DNA of 59,357 nt from a virus. The position numbers and the translations under genes are program-made. The notes beneath the pieces are model-generated. The model was not told the origin of the DNA. It worked only from the letters and a program-made list of their open reading frames with translations, and made no database searches. The stretch is from positions 1-59,357 of the IMG/VR virus record IMGVR_UViG_3300042486_000337; one strand, 5' to 3'. Shown in pieces: positions 51,995-57,617 of the stretch (position 1 is its first letter; the number at the start of each line of letters is the position of its first letter).

Positions 51995-52639
51995 ATGAAT
52001 ACTCAAAACAAAACTATTAAAGAAATTTTATCGTTATATAATGTCATTCTTGAGAACAAGAATATTAATGAAGCGTCAAATAGCTACGACAATGTTAATT
52101 TTAACAATACTGTTGTAAAAGATGCCAACCCATTAAACGATAATATAAACACGGCATTGTTGCAAGATATTGAAACTGCGGCTAAATCTGCTGGTGTTGT
52201 TGTTGATATTACAACAGCAATTTCAGGACATAAAGAAAAAACCGAAAGTGGTAATACTAGTCGGCATGTACCAGGAAATGCTGTCGATATTGCAATTGTG
52301 AATGGTGTGTCGGTTAGAGATAGTACTATAAGAGATAAAGTATTAAAATTTGTTGATGAACTAGTTAAATTGGGATATGAAAAAAATCTAGCAGAAATAG
52401 AGTCAAGACCAAAAGTGGTACTTACTTATGGTTTCGAAGGACACGATAATCATGTTCATGTCTCCAATACAACTCAAGAGGCGTCAAGTAATAAAAAAAC
52501 TGAAACAGAACCTAAACCAGAAACTAGTTCCACTAATTTAAGTTCCCAAAGAGACCCAATTATTGCTGCCGCGGGAAATATGTTATCAAATATGTTAGGA
52601 CTTAAAGAGAATATTAATAGAATTAAAAACTTACTATAA
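51995..52639 (+). CDS. M15-type D,D-peptidase (possible endolysin or virion peptidoglycan hydrolase)
   Basis: A 214-residue protein. The M15/VanY zinc site is visible: SRHVPGNAVDIAI (His91-x6-Asp98) and GHDNHVHVS (His153, His155), with VKFVDELVKLGYE between. The N-terminus, TIKEILSLYNVILENKNINEAS, is an amphipathic helix followed by I-N-E-A, again like a gp21 cleavage site, so the enzyme may be packaged in the head or virion rather than be a cytosolic endolysin. The Ser/Thr/Lys-rich tail is probably a linker. No holin is identified next to it apart from the PspC protein. Confidence 0.8.
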   Translation: MNTQNKTIKEILSLYNVILENKNINEASNSYDNVNFNNTVVKDANPLNDNINTALLQDIETAAKSAGVVVDITTAISGHKEKTESGNTSRHVPGNAVDIAIVNGVSVRDSTIRDKVLKFVDELVKLGYEKNLAEIESRPKVVLTYGFEGHDNHVHVSNTTQEASSNKKTETEPKPETSSTNLSSQRDPIIAAAGNMLSNMLGLKENINRIKNLL

Positions 52640-52644
52640 CAAAA

Positions 52645-52670
52645 AAAATCCACCGATTGGTGGATTTTTT
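52645..52670. terminator. Bidirectional terminator
   Basis: AAAATCCACC / GGTGGATTTTTT with loop GATT, between the M15 gene (plus) and the lipoprotein gene (minus). Confidence 0.88.
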
Positions 52671-52693
52671 AATTTAATCATCTTCTATTTTAA

Positions 52694-52858
52694 TTATTTA
52701 CTTTCAGTCATTGTTGTATCAACAACTAATGAAGTTGTGTCAGTAGACATAGTTGAATCAACAACCATTGTTGTATCTTCAGAAGTAATTTCAGTTGATG
52801 TTCCACTACCACAAGAAACTAATGTTACGATTGTGATTAGAGTTAAGATTTTTTTCAT
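52694..52858 (-). CDS. Small lipoprotein
   Basis: A 54-residue protein, MKKILTLITIVTLVSCGSGTS at the start (lipobox LVSC, lipidated Cys16, followed by Gly and Ser as in Bacteroidetes surface lipoproteins), then a Thr/Ser/Asp/Val-rich imperfect repeat (TTMVVDSTMSTDTTSLVVDTTM). The repeated TTxVVDxTM unit is about 13 residues long. The product should be anchored in a membrane; it could be an exclusion or superinfection-immunity lipoprotein, or a spanin-like partner. It has its own promoter upstream. Confidence 0.7.
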   Translation of the reverse strand: MKKILTLITIVTLVSCGSGTSTEITSEDTTMVVDSTMSTDTTSLVVDTTMTESK

Positions 52859-52904
52859 TTTTACTAATTTTTTTTGTTTATAATAATTATTATTCTTGAG
52901 ATTA

Positions 52905-52934
52905 TAAATATACGAATATTTCGTCTTTTGTCAA
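52905..52934 (-). promoter_or_regulatory. Promoter of the small lipoprotein gene
   Basis: On the minus strand TTG (52934-52932) is followed after 19 bases by TATATTTA (52912-52905), matching the Bacteroidetes -33/-7 spacing with one deviation in the last base of the -7 box. Confidence 0.5.
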
Positions 52935-52945
52935 TTATTTTTTTG

Positions 52946-53030
52946 CGGAAGGTGTGGGATTCGAACCCACGGGCCGATTTCTCGACCACAGTTTAGCAAA
53001 CTGCCGCATTTACCGCTCTGCCAACCTTCC
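52946..53030 (-). tRNA. tRNA-Ser (anticodon GCT)
   Basis: Acceptor GGAAGGT/ACCTTCC with G73, anticodon hairpin CAGT-TTGCTAA-ACTG, long variable arm (class II), T arm GTGGGTTCGAATCCCAC. CCA is not encoded. It is the last tRNA of the minus-strand island. Confidence 0.93.
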
Positions 53031-53031
53031 G

Positions 53032-53352
53032 TTATTTTAACCACTCCAATATATAATAACTTAATTTATAACCTACAAAGGCACCCAATGCTGATGATGT
53101 TGGGAATATGACAATTTTACCGAGGTCGGTAACATACTTAGGACGGTTGATTATTTTACCGACATAAGCGTAATAGATTAGATACGCACCTAATACCGCA
53201 ATATCCTTTTTAGTGGCAATTGCTACCACGATAACCGCACCCAAGAATCCATATAAAGCATTATCAATTATTGCTTCGATAATTTCTCTCGTGGTTGCGT
53301 CTTTGTACTCTTTTACAATTTTTTCGAATGATTTTTTATTCTTTTTAAACAT
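53032..53352 (-). CDS. Small membrane protein inside the tRNA array
   Basis: A 106-residue protein. A basic/acidic N-terminal helix (KKNKKSFEKIVKEYKDATTREIIEAII) is followed by two or three hydrophobic segments (LYGFLGAVIVVAIATK, VLGAYLIYYAYVGKI, FPTSSALGAFVGYKLSYYIL). It lies between tRNA-Ser and tRNA-Met with almost no spacing, so it is probably on the same transcript. No family recognised; small phage membrane proteins in such places can be exclusion or lysis factors. Confidence 0.65.
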   Translation of the reverse strand: MFKKNKKSFEKIVKEYKDATTREIIEAIIDNALYGFLGAVIVVAIATKKDIAVLGAYLIYYAYVGKIINRPKYVTDLGKIVIFPTSSALGAFVGYKLSYYILEWLK

Positions 53353-53380
53353 ATTATTTATTTTTTTATTATCAAAATTG

Positions 53381-53452
53381 TTGCGATGGAAGGAATTGAA
53401 CCTTCGACTTCTTGGATATGAATCAAGTGTTCTACCACTGAACTACATCGCA
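53381..53452 (-). tRNA. tRNA-Met/Ile2-type (anticodon CAT)
   Basis: Acceptor TGCGATG/CATCGCA, A73, anticodon loop TTCATAT within CTTGA/CCAAG (one A-C mismatch), T arm GAAGGTTCAATTCCTTC. CAT could be read as elongator Met or, if modified to lysidine, Ile for AUA. Confidence 0.9.
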
Positions 53453-53457
53453 ATTTG

Positions 53458-53529
53458 CGGTTTTGGAAGGATTCGAACCCTCATTAAAAAGGCCGTAACT
53501 TTTCGTGCTATCCATTACACTACAAAACC
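53458..53529 (-). tRNA. tRNA-Arg (anticodon ACG)
   Basis: Acceptor GGTTTTG/CAAAACC with G73, anticodon hairpin AAAAG-TTACGGC-CTTTT, T loop TTCGAAT. Short class I variable region. Confidence 0.93.
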
Positions 53530-53534
53530 AATAG

Positions 53535-53606
53535 TTATCCGACCTGGATTCGAACCAGGACAAACAATCTCAAAAATTGTGATGCTAACCGTTACATCAT
53601 CGGACA
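53535..53606 (-). tRNA. tRNA-Gln (anticodon TTG)
   Basis: Acceptor TGTCCGA/TCGGATA (one G-T pair), A73, anticodon hairpin ACAAT-TTTTGAG-ATTGT, T arm CTGGTTCGAATCCAG. Confidence 0.92.
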
Positions 53607-53613
53607 ATAAATG

Positions 53614-53695
53614 TGGGAGTGATAGGACTCGAACCTATGAACTCGAATGAGGTCTGATTTACAGTCAGATGCAATTGCCGCTATGCGACACTCCC
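53614..53695 (-). tRNA. tRNA-Tyr (anticodon GTA)
   Basis: Acceptor GGGAGTG/CACTCCC, A73, anticodon hairpin TCTGA-CTGTAAA-TCAGA, and a long variable arm, as expected for bacterial tRNA-Tyr. Confidence 0.92.
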
Positions 53696-53706
53696 AATTA
53701 AATTAG

Positions 53707-53792
53707 CACGGGTGGTAGGATTCGAACCCACGTCAGGACTTTCGTCCATACAGTTTTGGAGACTGCTGCCTAAACCACTCGGCCACACCCGT
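53707..53792 (-). tRNA. Class II tRNA with anticodon CCA (Trp anticodon on a Ser-like body)
   Basis: Acceptor ACGGGTG/CACCCGT with G73, D arm GGCCGAGTGGTTTAGGC typical of tRNA-Ser, anticodon hairpin GCAGT-CTCCAAA-ACTGT (loop identical to tRNA-Trp, anticodon CCA reading UGG), then a long variable arm GGAC-GAAA-GTCC. tRNA-Trp is normally class I. So this is either a tRNA-Trp that gained a variable arm or a tRNA-Ser whose anticodon changed. Confidence 0.85.
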
Positions 53793-53803
53793 ATTTTTTT
53801 TTG

Positions 53804-53875
53804 AGTTTGGAGTCGGAATCGAACCGACCTATCTCATTTTGCAGACGAGAACCTAAACCACTCGGCCATCCAAAC
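53804..53875 (-). tRNA. tRNA-Cys (anticodon GCA)
   Basis: Acceptor GTTTGGA/TCCAAAC with U73 (the Cys identity base), anticodon hairpin CTCGT-CTGCAAA-ATGAG, T arm GTCGGTTCGATTCCGAC, short variable region. Confidence 0.93.
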
Positions 53876-53882
53876 ATAAATT

Positions 53883-53975
53883 TACCGAAACACCGAGTAC
53901 CACAATTACGGTGTGCCTCCACGCTTCTCCGTGGACCAATGCTGTTTTTACCCGTGGTTACACCATTCGGTAGGG
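53883..53975 (-). ncRNA. Structured spacer RNA between tRNA-Cys and tRNA-Lys
   Basis: About 90 bases closed by ACCGAA...TTCGGT, with inner hairpins CACCG...CGGTG and CCACG...CGTGG. It is much richer in G/C than protein-coding neighbours and has no reading frame. It is either a processing spacer or a small RNA on the minus-strand tRNA transcript. Confidence 0.45.
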
Positions 53976-53978
53976 TAG

Positions 53979-54053
53979 TGACCCCGGGAGGATTCGAACC
54001 TCCGACTTCCTGGTTAAAAGCCAGGTGCTCTAAACCAACTGAGCTACGAAGTC
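53979..54053 (-). tRNA. tRNA-Lys (anticodon TTT)
   Basis: Acceptor GACTTCG/CGGGGTC (two G-T pairs), A73, anticodon hairpin CCTGG-CTTTTAA-CCAGG, T arm GGAGGTTCGAATCCTCC. Confidence 0.93.
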
Positions 54054-54060
54054 AAAAATT

Positions 54061-54128
54061 GCAGGATATCGTTTAACCTGCGGTGTTGATATCATTACAC
54101 ACCTTCACTCGTGACCGAGTAACGATTT
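54061..54128 (-). ncRNA. Structured spacer of three consecutive hairpins
   Basis: Between tRNA-Lys and tRNA-Ile: GCAGG...CCTGC, GGTGT...ACACC and ACTCG-TGAC-CGAGT, three perfect 5-base stems in 66 bases. Probably a processed spacer or small RNA. Confidence 0.42.
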
Positions 54129-54133
54129 TTTTG

Positions 54134-54205
54134 TTGTCACGAGAGGATTCGAACCTCTGACGACTTCCGTATCAGGGAAGGCTTCTACCACTGAATTACG
54201 TGACA
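54134..54205 (-). tRNA. tRNA-Ile (anticodon GAT)
   Basis: Acceptor TGTCACG/CGTGACA, A73, anticodon hairpin CTTCC-CTGATAC-GGAAG, T arm AGAGGTTCGAATCCTCT. Confidence 0.93.
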
Positions 54206-54211
54206 ATATAG

Positions 54212-54283
54212 TAGGGGTAGCGAGAGTCGAACTCGCCGCTTCTTGCTCCCAAAGCAAGCGTCTCACCCCGAGACTATACCCCT
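54212..54283 (-). tRNA. tRNA-Pro (anticodon TGG)
   Basis: Acceptor AGGGGTA/TACCCCT, A73, anticodon hairpin CTTGC-TTTGGGA-GCAAG, T arm GCGAGTTCGACTCTCGC. It is the first tRNA after the promoter at 54337. Confidence 0.93.
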
Positions 54284-54336
54284 GTTTTTACGGTTACATT
54301 ATTTCAAAGAACAATTTCGTTTTTTATTTGACGATA

Positions 54337-54344
54337 CAAAGATA
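54337..54344 (-). promoter_or_regulatory. Promoter for the first tRNA transcript
   Basis: CAAAGATA on the plus strand (TATCTTTG on the minus strand), about 55 bases upstream of tRNA-Pro; it should drive the run from tRNA-Pro down to tRNA-Ser(GCT). Confidence 0.6.
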
Positions 54345-54378
54345 CAACTTTTTTTTTAATCGGGTCATAAAAACAAAA

Positions 54379-54409
54379 AACCCCAAACTTTTTTTAGAAG
54401 TTCGGGGTT
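54379..54409 (-). terminator. Terminator A (copy 1 of an identical pair)
   Basis: On the minus strand AACCCCGAACTT / AAGTTTGGGGTT then T-rich. More than 30 bases, including the loop and the T-tract, are identical to the terminator at 58681-58710. Confidence 0.85.
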
Positions 54410-54437
54410 CTCGATTTTATTATTAACTAACCTAATC

Positions 54438-54548
54438 TTACCTTATATTGGATTCACCAATAACCGAACTATGCGTAATACGCGGATACCAACAGATACT
54501 AATCTGGGGTTGACGTTTACTAATCATATTTTTGTTTATTGGTTTCAT
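54438..54548 (-). CDS. Possible small ORF in promoter-terminator cassette A
   Basis: A 36-codon frame (MKPINKNMISKRQPQISICW... ending ESNIR) that begins a few bases after AAAAAAATG and stops shortly before terminator A. Upstream on the minus strand is TTGACA-N16-TATTAT (also TTG-N19-TATTATTG). The second cassette (58752-58829) has the same layout but a different peptide. Coding is uncertain; the unit may instead express a short RNA. Confidence 0.3.
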   Translation of the reverse strand: MKPINKNMISKRQPQISICWYPRITHSSVIGESNIR

Positions 54549-54639
54549 TTTTTTAAATTTTTTGTTGTTTACTATATAACTATCTCAATAATAGGAAAAG
54601 TTCCTGAAATGTCAATTTTTTTTTATTTTTTTTTGAATT

Positions 54640-55132
54640 AAAAAAGAAAGGTTCAAAATCATCCCCGCGCCATCGGGTGAACCTTCCAAGTTTCTAATAA
54701 TCTTGGCGACAAATAATATCCCATACCGATACTCCTAAGATTCGTTAGACCATAGTAACCATCCACGGTAGGTGTATACTCTCACCCATCTTTCAGGGTT
54801 ACCCTCAGAACATCTTCACCCTACCACCATAGTTACGTGGGGTCTCACTCGGAAGCGGAGTGTATACTATAAGATTGTTCAGTATTCTTATAGCTTGTGG
54901 GTTGTGCTACGACTAATTAAAGCCCCTTACCCCTTTTACCCATAATAGGGGACTCTTATACTATTTTGATACATGGTCTTCTTCCAAATCTCGATTCGAC
55001 CGGTTAAGGACGAGTCCTTTCGGAATCATAATAGTATTATTGTGTTACCTCCCCCATAGCCTTGAAGCCTTCCAGTCAGGGTCACACACCATAACGGACG
55101 AGCATTTCCGTTAATCGTGGGGTCTTATTATT
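54640..55132 (-). ncRNA. Large structured non-coding RNA (about 490 bases)
   Basis: Starts right after the zinc-ribbon stop codon and ends with a terminator-like hairpin AAGGTTCA...TGAACCTTTC plus T-run. No reading frame of note. Perfect helices on the minus strand include AACGGA...TCCGTT, ATACTATT...AATAGTAT enclosing GATTC...GAATC and AAGGA-CTCG-TCCTT, CTATAAGA...TCTTATAG, CACTC...GAGTG, GTAAC...GTTAC with inner GGTAGG...CCTACC and GGGTAACCC, and AATCTT...AAGATT. Size, fold density and location among phage tRNAs recall the ornate RNAs GOLLD and ROOL, but I cannot align it to either. Confidence 0.65.
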
Positions 55133-55309
55133 TTACAAGGTACTTATTTCATTTATTGAACCTTCACTATCTGTGTGATATTTTATCACCACCAATTTAC
55201 TACATTTTCTACAAGGTTCTGTTGAACCTCCAAGTGTTCTTGGGGATAACTTGAAGATTACAGGATTTGAACAATGAGGACAAGATACTGATACTGGTAT
55301 TTTATTCAT
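55133..55309 (-). CDS. Small zinc-ribbon protein upstream of the large RNA
   Basis: A 58-residue protein, MNKIPVSVSCPHCSNPVIFK..., with CPHC and CRKC pairs spaced by 22 residues, a classic zinc ribbon, then a beta-rich end (LVVIKYHTDSEGSI). It lies 12 bases after the 55322 gene and its stop is directly followed by the structured RNA, so protein and RNA probably share one transcript from the promoter at 55600. An RNA-binding function would fit. Confidence 0.72.
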   Translation of the reverse strand: MNKIPVSVSCPHCSNPVIFKLSPRTLGGSTEPCRKCSKLVVIKYHTDSEGSINEISTL

Positions 55310-55321
55310 ATTTTTATTTTT

Positions 55322-55582
55322 TTATATTTTACATTTATTTTTCTCAAACCATTCATCCAAAGTGAGAACATATTTATCTATGTTTTTGATATAATCTTCT
55401 TTCCAAATGGTTTTTTCTTCAATTTGGTATTCAAAAACACCAATACCAATTTCATTAAGTATACGAGGATTTTCCAACACGTCAAGTATGAACTTTTCTT
55501 TTGATTTATATTCAAAAGGAATATTCCATTCCCAACATTCAGGTTCAGAACAATATGTGTAATCAAATACTAATTTTTCCAT
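55322..55582 (-). CDS. Hypothetical acidic protein in the RNA island
   Basis: An 86-residue protein (EKLVFDYTYCSEPECWEWNIPFEY, GIGVFEYQIEEKTIWKEDYI), acidic and rich in Trp/Tyr, with no known motif. First gene behind the TATCTTTGC promoter. Confidence 0.65.
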   Translation of the reverse strand: MEKLVFDYTYCSEPECWEWNIPFEYKSKEKFILDVLENPRILNEIGIGVFEYQIEEKTIWKEDYIKNIDKYVLTLDEWFEKNKCKI

Positions 55583-55599
55583 AACTCGTTATTTAGAAT

Positions 55600-55608
55600 G
55601 CAAAGATA
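55600..55608 (-). promoter_or_regulatory. Promoter for the 55322 gene, zinc-ribbon gene and large RNA
   Basis: GCAAAGATA on plus, i.e. TATCTTTGC on minus, about 18 bases before the start codon at 55582. Confidence 0.65.
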
Positions 55609-55642
55609 ATACTTTTAATTTAAATGGTGGAATTTTTTTTTG

Positions 55643-55759
55643 AAGTCGGAACAGGATTCGAACCTGTAATTAAGAGAGGTCACTTACCGCCGATGGGACA
55701 TATACCATCACCCTCTGTATTGCCATACCGCGCCGCGTTACCAGTTCCGCCACCCGACT
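55643..55759 (-). tRNA. Oversized tRNA-like element A (117 bases)
   Basis: Acceptor AGTCGGG/TCCGACT, D arm GGCGGAACTGGTAACGC, T arm ACAGGTTCGAATCCTGT. The middle is about 30 bases too long and lacks a 5+7+5 anticodon arm: it has a GTA-TGGCAA-TAC mini hairpin, then AGAGG...CCTCT enclosing GATGG...CCATC. If the mini hairpin is the anticodon loop, the anticodon would be GGC (Ala). Could be an interrupted tRNA, a pseudo-tRNA or a tRNA-like RNA. Confidence 0.5.
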
Positions 55760-55764
55760 ATATT

Positions 55765-55960
55765 CGGGTCGGGATTAAGCTTCTCCCATATGACCCTACT
55801 CTCTTTAGTTGGTTTGTTTATATAAGACACAAACCCATCTCTCTGTAAAAAACTTCAGTCTTCGTAAGGTGAACCTTCTACCCCTCCACCAACTAATCAA
55901 TCGATTGTTACTTTAACGTCTCAACAATCCACATCGGTAGATGACAAGAAAAAAAGACGG
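55765..55960 (-). ncRNA. Structured spacer RNA (about 190 bases)
   Basis: Minus-strand helices GATTGTT...AACAATC, TTAGTTGGT...ACCAACTAA and GTTTGT...ACAAAC inside it, AGGTTCACCT. No reading frame. It separates element A from tRNA-Met. Confidence 0.42.
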
Positions 55961-55964
55961 CTTG

Positions 55965-56039
55965 TGCTCCCTTCAGGATTTGAACCTGAGACCTTCGCCT
56001 TATGAGGGCGCCGCTCTTACCGGGCTGAGCTAAGAGAGC
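55965..56039 (-). tRNA. tRNA-Met (anticodon CAT), second copy
   Basis: Acceptor GCTCTCT/AGGGAGC, A73, anticodon hairpin GCGCC-CTCATAA-GGCGA, T arm CAGGTTCAAATCCTG. The D loop contains CAGCCCGGT. Confidence 0.92.
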
Positions 56040-56042
56040 GAA

Positions 56043-56187
56043 ATTAAAAAACAAGTTACACGATTTGGTCTACACCGAAATACTTTTCAACCAAACCCCT
56101 TCCAATACGATATTCGGTTTATCGTATTGTCCCCCTCCCTCATAAGAGTTCAGGGTTAAAAGCCTACCAGTCTTACCTCACTTGTTT
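56043..56187 (-). ncRNA. Structured spacer RNA closed by ACAAGT/ACTTGT
   Basis: About 140 bases with a closing helix ACAAGT...ACTTGT followed by T6 on the minus strand (terminator-like), a perfect 9-base stem CAATACGAT...ATCGTATTG and TTTGGT...ACCAAA. It looks like an independent small RNA ahead of tRNA-Met. Confidence 0.48.
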
Positions 56188-56191
56188 TTAG

Positions 56192-56273
56192 CGGAAGGGA
56201 CAGGATTCGAACCTGCAAAGCTTTTACACCCGACGGTTTTCAAGACCGCTCGACGACCATTGTCCACCCTTCC
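56192..56273 (-). tRNA. tRNA-Ser (anticodon TGA)
   Basis: Acceptor GGAAGGG/CCCTTCC with G73, anticodon hairpin CGGT-CTTGAAA-ACCG, extended variable region, T arm GCAGGTTCGAATCCTGT. The D arm (GGACAATGGTCGTCG) is unusual for Ser. Confidence 0.88.
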
Positions 56274-56318
56274 ATTTTTAACCGACCTAGCTCGGTAAAC
56301 ACATCGGATTTTTTTTTG

Positions 56319-56392
56319 GGGGTCTAACGGGACTTGAACCCGCGACCTCTTGATTCACAATCAAGCGCTCTAACCACTGAGCTATAGACCAC
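56319..56392 (-). tRNA. tRNA-His (anticodon GTG)
   Basis: Anticodon hairpin CTTGA-TTGTGAA-TCAAG. The 8-base acceptor with extra G-1 opposite C73 expected for His is visible (one T-C mismatch at pair 1-72). T arm GCGGGTTCAAGTCCCGT. Confidence 0.9.
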
Positions 56393-56470
56393 ATATAAAG
56401 TGCCAGTCTTTCCTGGCCGTCACCTTGCGCCGCAGGGATGCCCGCATTGCCGTTGGTTGCGTTTGTTATT

Positions 56471-56583
56471 GCTGACTAACAAGGACTTGAACCTGATTCC
56501 TGTTTCCCGGGTCGGGACCGTTGAAAGCTTACCACTTTTCGTATCCCTACTGTGTTCTACCGTGCCCATTACACCATAGTCAA
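56471..56583 (-). tRNA. Oversized tRNA-like element E (113 bases)
   Basis: Acceptor TTGACTA/TAGTCAG and T arm TCAGGTTCAAGTCCTTG. D arm GTGT...ACAC has an expanded loop containing GGGCACGGTAGA. Between D and T arms are about 58 bases with a TCCCG-ACC-CGGGA hairpin but no standard anticodon arm. Confidence 0.45.
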
Positions 56584-56632
56584 TCGGATGCTTCGAATCA
56601 TCCAGTCTCAAGTTAATTACTTTTGAGGTTTG

Positions 56633-56737
56633 TAGTCAGGACAGGAATCGAACCTGCGAGTGCTTTGCCATAAAGAGTGCCATTAGCCGTTAATCTCAAC
56701 CTTGGGAGGTGCCACGTTACCACTACGCCACCTGACT
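56633..56737 (-). tRNA. Oversized tRNA-like element F (105 bases)
   Basis: Acceptor AGTCAGG/CCTGACT (perfect), D arm GGCGTAGTGGTAACGT, T arm GCAGGTTCGATTCCTGT. The middle has a 3-base stem ACC-TCCCAA-GGT (anticodon CCC, Gly, if real), then ATTA-ACGGC-TAAT and CTTT-ATGGC-AAAG hairpins instead of a short variable loop. Confidence 0.5.
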
Positions 56738-56892
56738 AATTTAGTAATTCATCTGTTGAGTAACCAGTCAATAGTAAACATCTAATTTCAGTCTTCATCA
56801 TTTTAATGAAAATTAAAAAACTTCTTTTAGATGGTCTTTTTTGAAAATTACCCCATACGTATTTTAATGTTTTAAACATACCTTTAATTTTG

Positions 56893-56991
56893 TAGTCAGA
56901 ACAGGATTCGAACCTGTAGTTTTGCCAATCCCTTTTTGGTTTTATATGTTAGAGGGCTAACACAAGCGTCTACCAATTTCGCCACCTGACT
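56893..56991 (-). tRNA. Oversized tRNA-like element G (99 bases)
   Basis: Acceptor AGTCAGG/TCTGACT, Leu-type D arm GGCGAAATTGGTAGACGC, T arm ACAGGTTCGAATCCTGT. The anticodon position is a TGTTAG-CCCT-CTAACA hairpin with a four-base loop, followed by a variable arm CCAA...TTGG. No normal seven-base anticodon loop can be drawn. Confidence 0.5.
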
Positions 56992-56999
56992 AGTTTTTA

Positions 57000-57221
57000 T
57001 TATTTAATGGCGTTTAAGTATTTTAAACAATCGTCCACACATTCTTCCATTGTTTCAAATCCAAACCATTCACATTCTTTTATAACTTGGTTACCAGGTT
57101 GTTGAAGGTTTTTCCAAGTAATTCTTGAATACCATTCACCATCACTTCTTCTAACCTCATTTTGAAAAGCAATTGAATACCCTGAATCAAAAACTTGTTC
57201 TATTTTTTTACTTAAATTCAT
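57000..57221 (-). CDS. Hypothetical protein in the RNA island
   Basis: A 73-residue protein (LSKKIEQVFDSGYSIAFQNEVRRSDGEWY, WKNLQQPGNQVIKECEWFGFETMEECVDDCLKYL). Compact alpha/beta pattern; a helical end with two Cys. A TATCTTTG promoter (57246-57253, minus) lies 25 bases upstream. No family recognised. Confidence 0.65.
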   Translation of the reverse strand: MNLSKKIEQVFDSGYSIAFQNEVRRSDGEWYSRITWKNLQQPGNQVIKECEWFGFETMEECVDDCLKYLNAIK

Positions 57222-57245
57222 ATAACTTTTATTTTTTTAACACCA

Positions 57246-57253
57246 CAAAGATA
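57246..57253 (-). promoter_or_regulatory. Bacteroidetes-type -7 element
   Basis: CAAAGATA on plus (TATCTTTG on minus), 25 bases before the start at 57221. The same 20-odd-base context (ACACCACAAAGATAA...CATTTATTTTTAATGG) recurs at 58631-58662, showing duplicated promoter segments. Confidence 0.6.
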
Positions 57254-57287
57254 ATACATTTATTTTTAATGGTATGTTTTTTTTTTG

Positions 57288-57367
57288 ATGTCAGGACAGG
57301 ATTCGAACCTGTACTCCAGTCTTAGTGGATTTACAACAGCTAGCTTTACCAATTCAGCCACCTGACT
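57288..57367 (-). tRNA. tRNA-like element I (80 bases; possibly Thr TGT)
   Basis: Acceptor and T arm as in the related elements (GTCAGG/CCTGAC, first pair mismatched; ACAGGTTCGAATCCTGT), D arm GGCTGAATTGGTAAAGC. The anticodon region GCTG-TTGTAAA-TCCAC would give TGT (Thr), but the stem does not pair. Possibly a decayed tRNA-Thr or a member of the non-canonical family. Confidence 0.5.
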
Positions 57368-57379
57368 AATTAAAAAAAT

Positions 57380-57478
57380 GAGGTAACTAAATGCCATACA
57401 GCGTAACATTTATTCAGGGGATATTAGCGATGAGTATGTTGCGTTGTTGCCTTGCTAAATTCTCTTTACCTTATTAAC
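57380..57478 (-). ncRNA. Spacer with closing helix, otherwise unassigned
   Basis: The plus strand shows GGTAA...TTACC closing about 90 bases, with GC-richer core GCGTAAC...GTTGCG. No reading frame; a spacer between elements I and J. Confidence 0.33.
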
Positions 57479-57489
57479 TCAATTTATTG

Positions 57490-57615
57490 TAGTCAGGACA
57501 GGATTCGAACCTGTATGAGGTAACTGTTGTGAGGCTTTTAAGCCGAGCAGTGTCATTTCCTTACGCTTACTCTATTACTCACTCGCAATTCGCTGTACCA
57601 CTTCGCCACCTGACT
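57490..57615 (-). tRNA. Oversized tRNA-like element J (126 bases)
   Basis: Acceptor AGTCAGG/CCTGACT, T arm ACAGGTTCGAATCCTGT, Leu-like start GGCGAAGTGGTACAGC. Between them is a long stretched hairpin: GTAA...CTG...GGCT-TAAA-AGCC...CAG...TTAC. Read as a six-base loop the tip is GGC-TTAAAA-GCC, compatible with a Leu TAA anticodon. About 40 bases longer than a normal class II tRNA. Confidence 0.5.
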
Positions 57616-57617
57616 TC

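Noticed and set aside
54640-55132. RNase P RNA, group I or group II intron
   Set aside because: I did not find the conserved GAGGAAAGTCC/ACAGAAA boxes of RNase P, the P7/R/S elements of group I, or a domain V of group II; the flanking genes are not interrupted.
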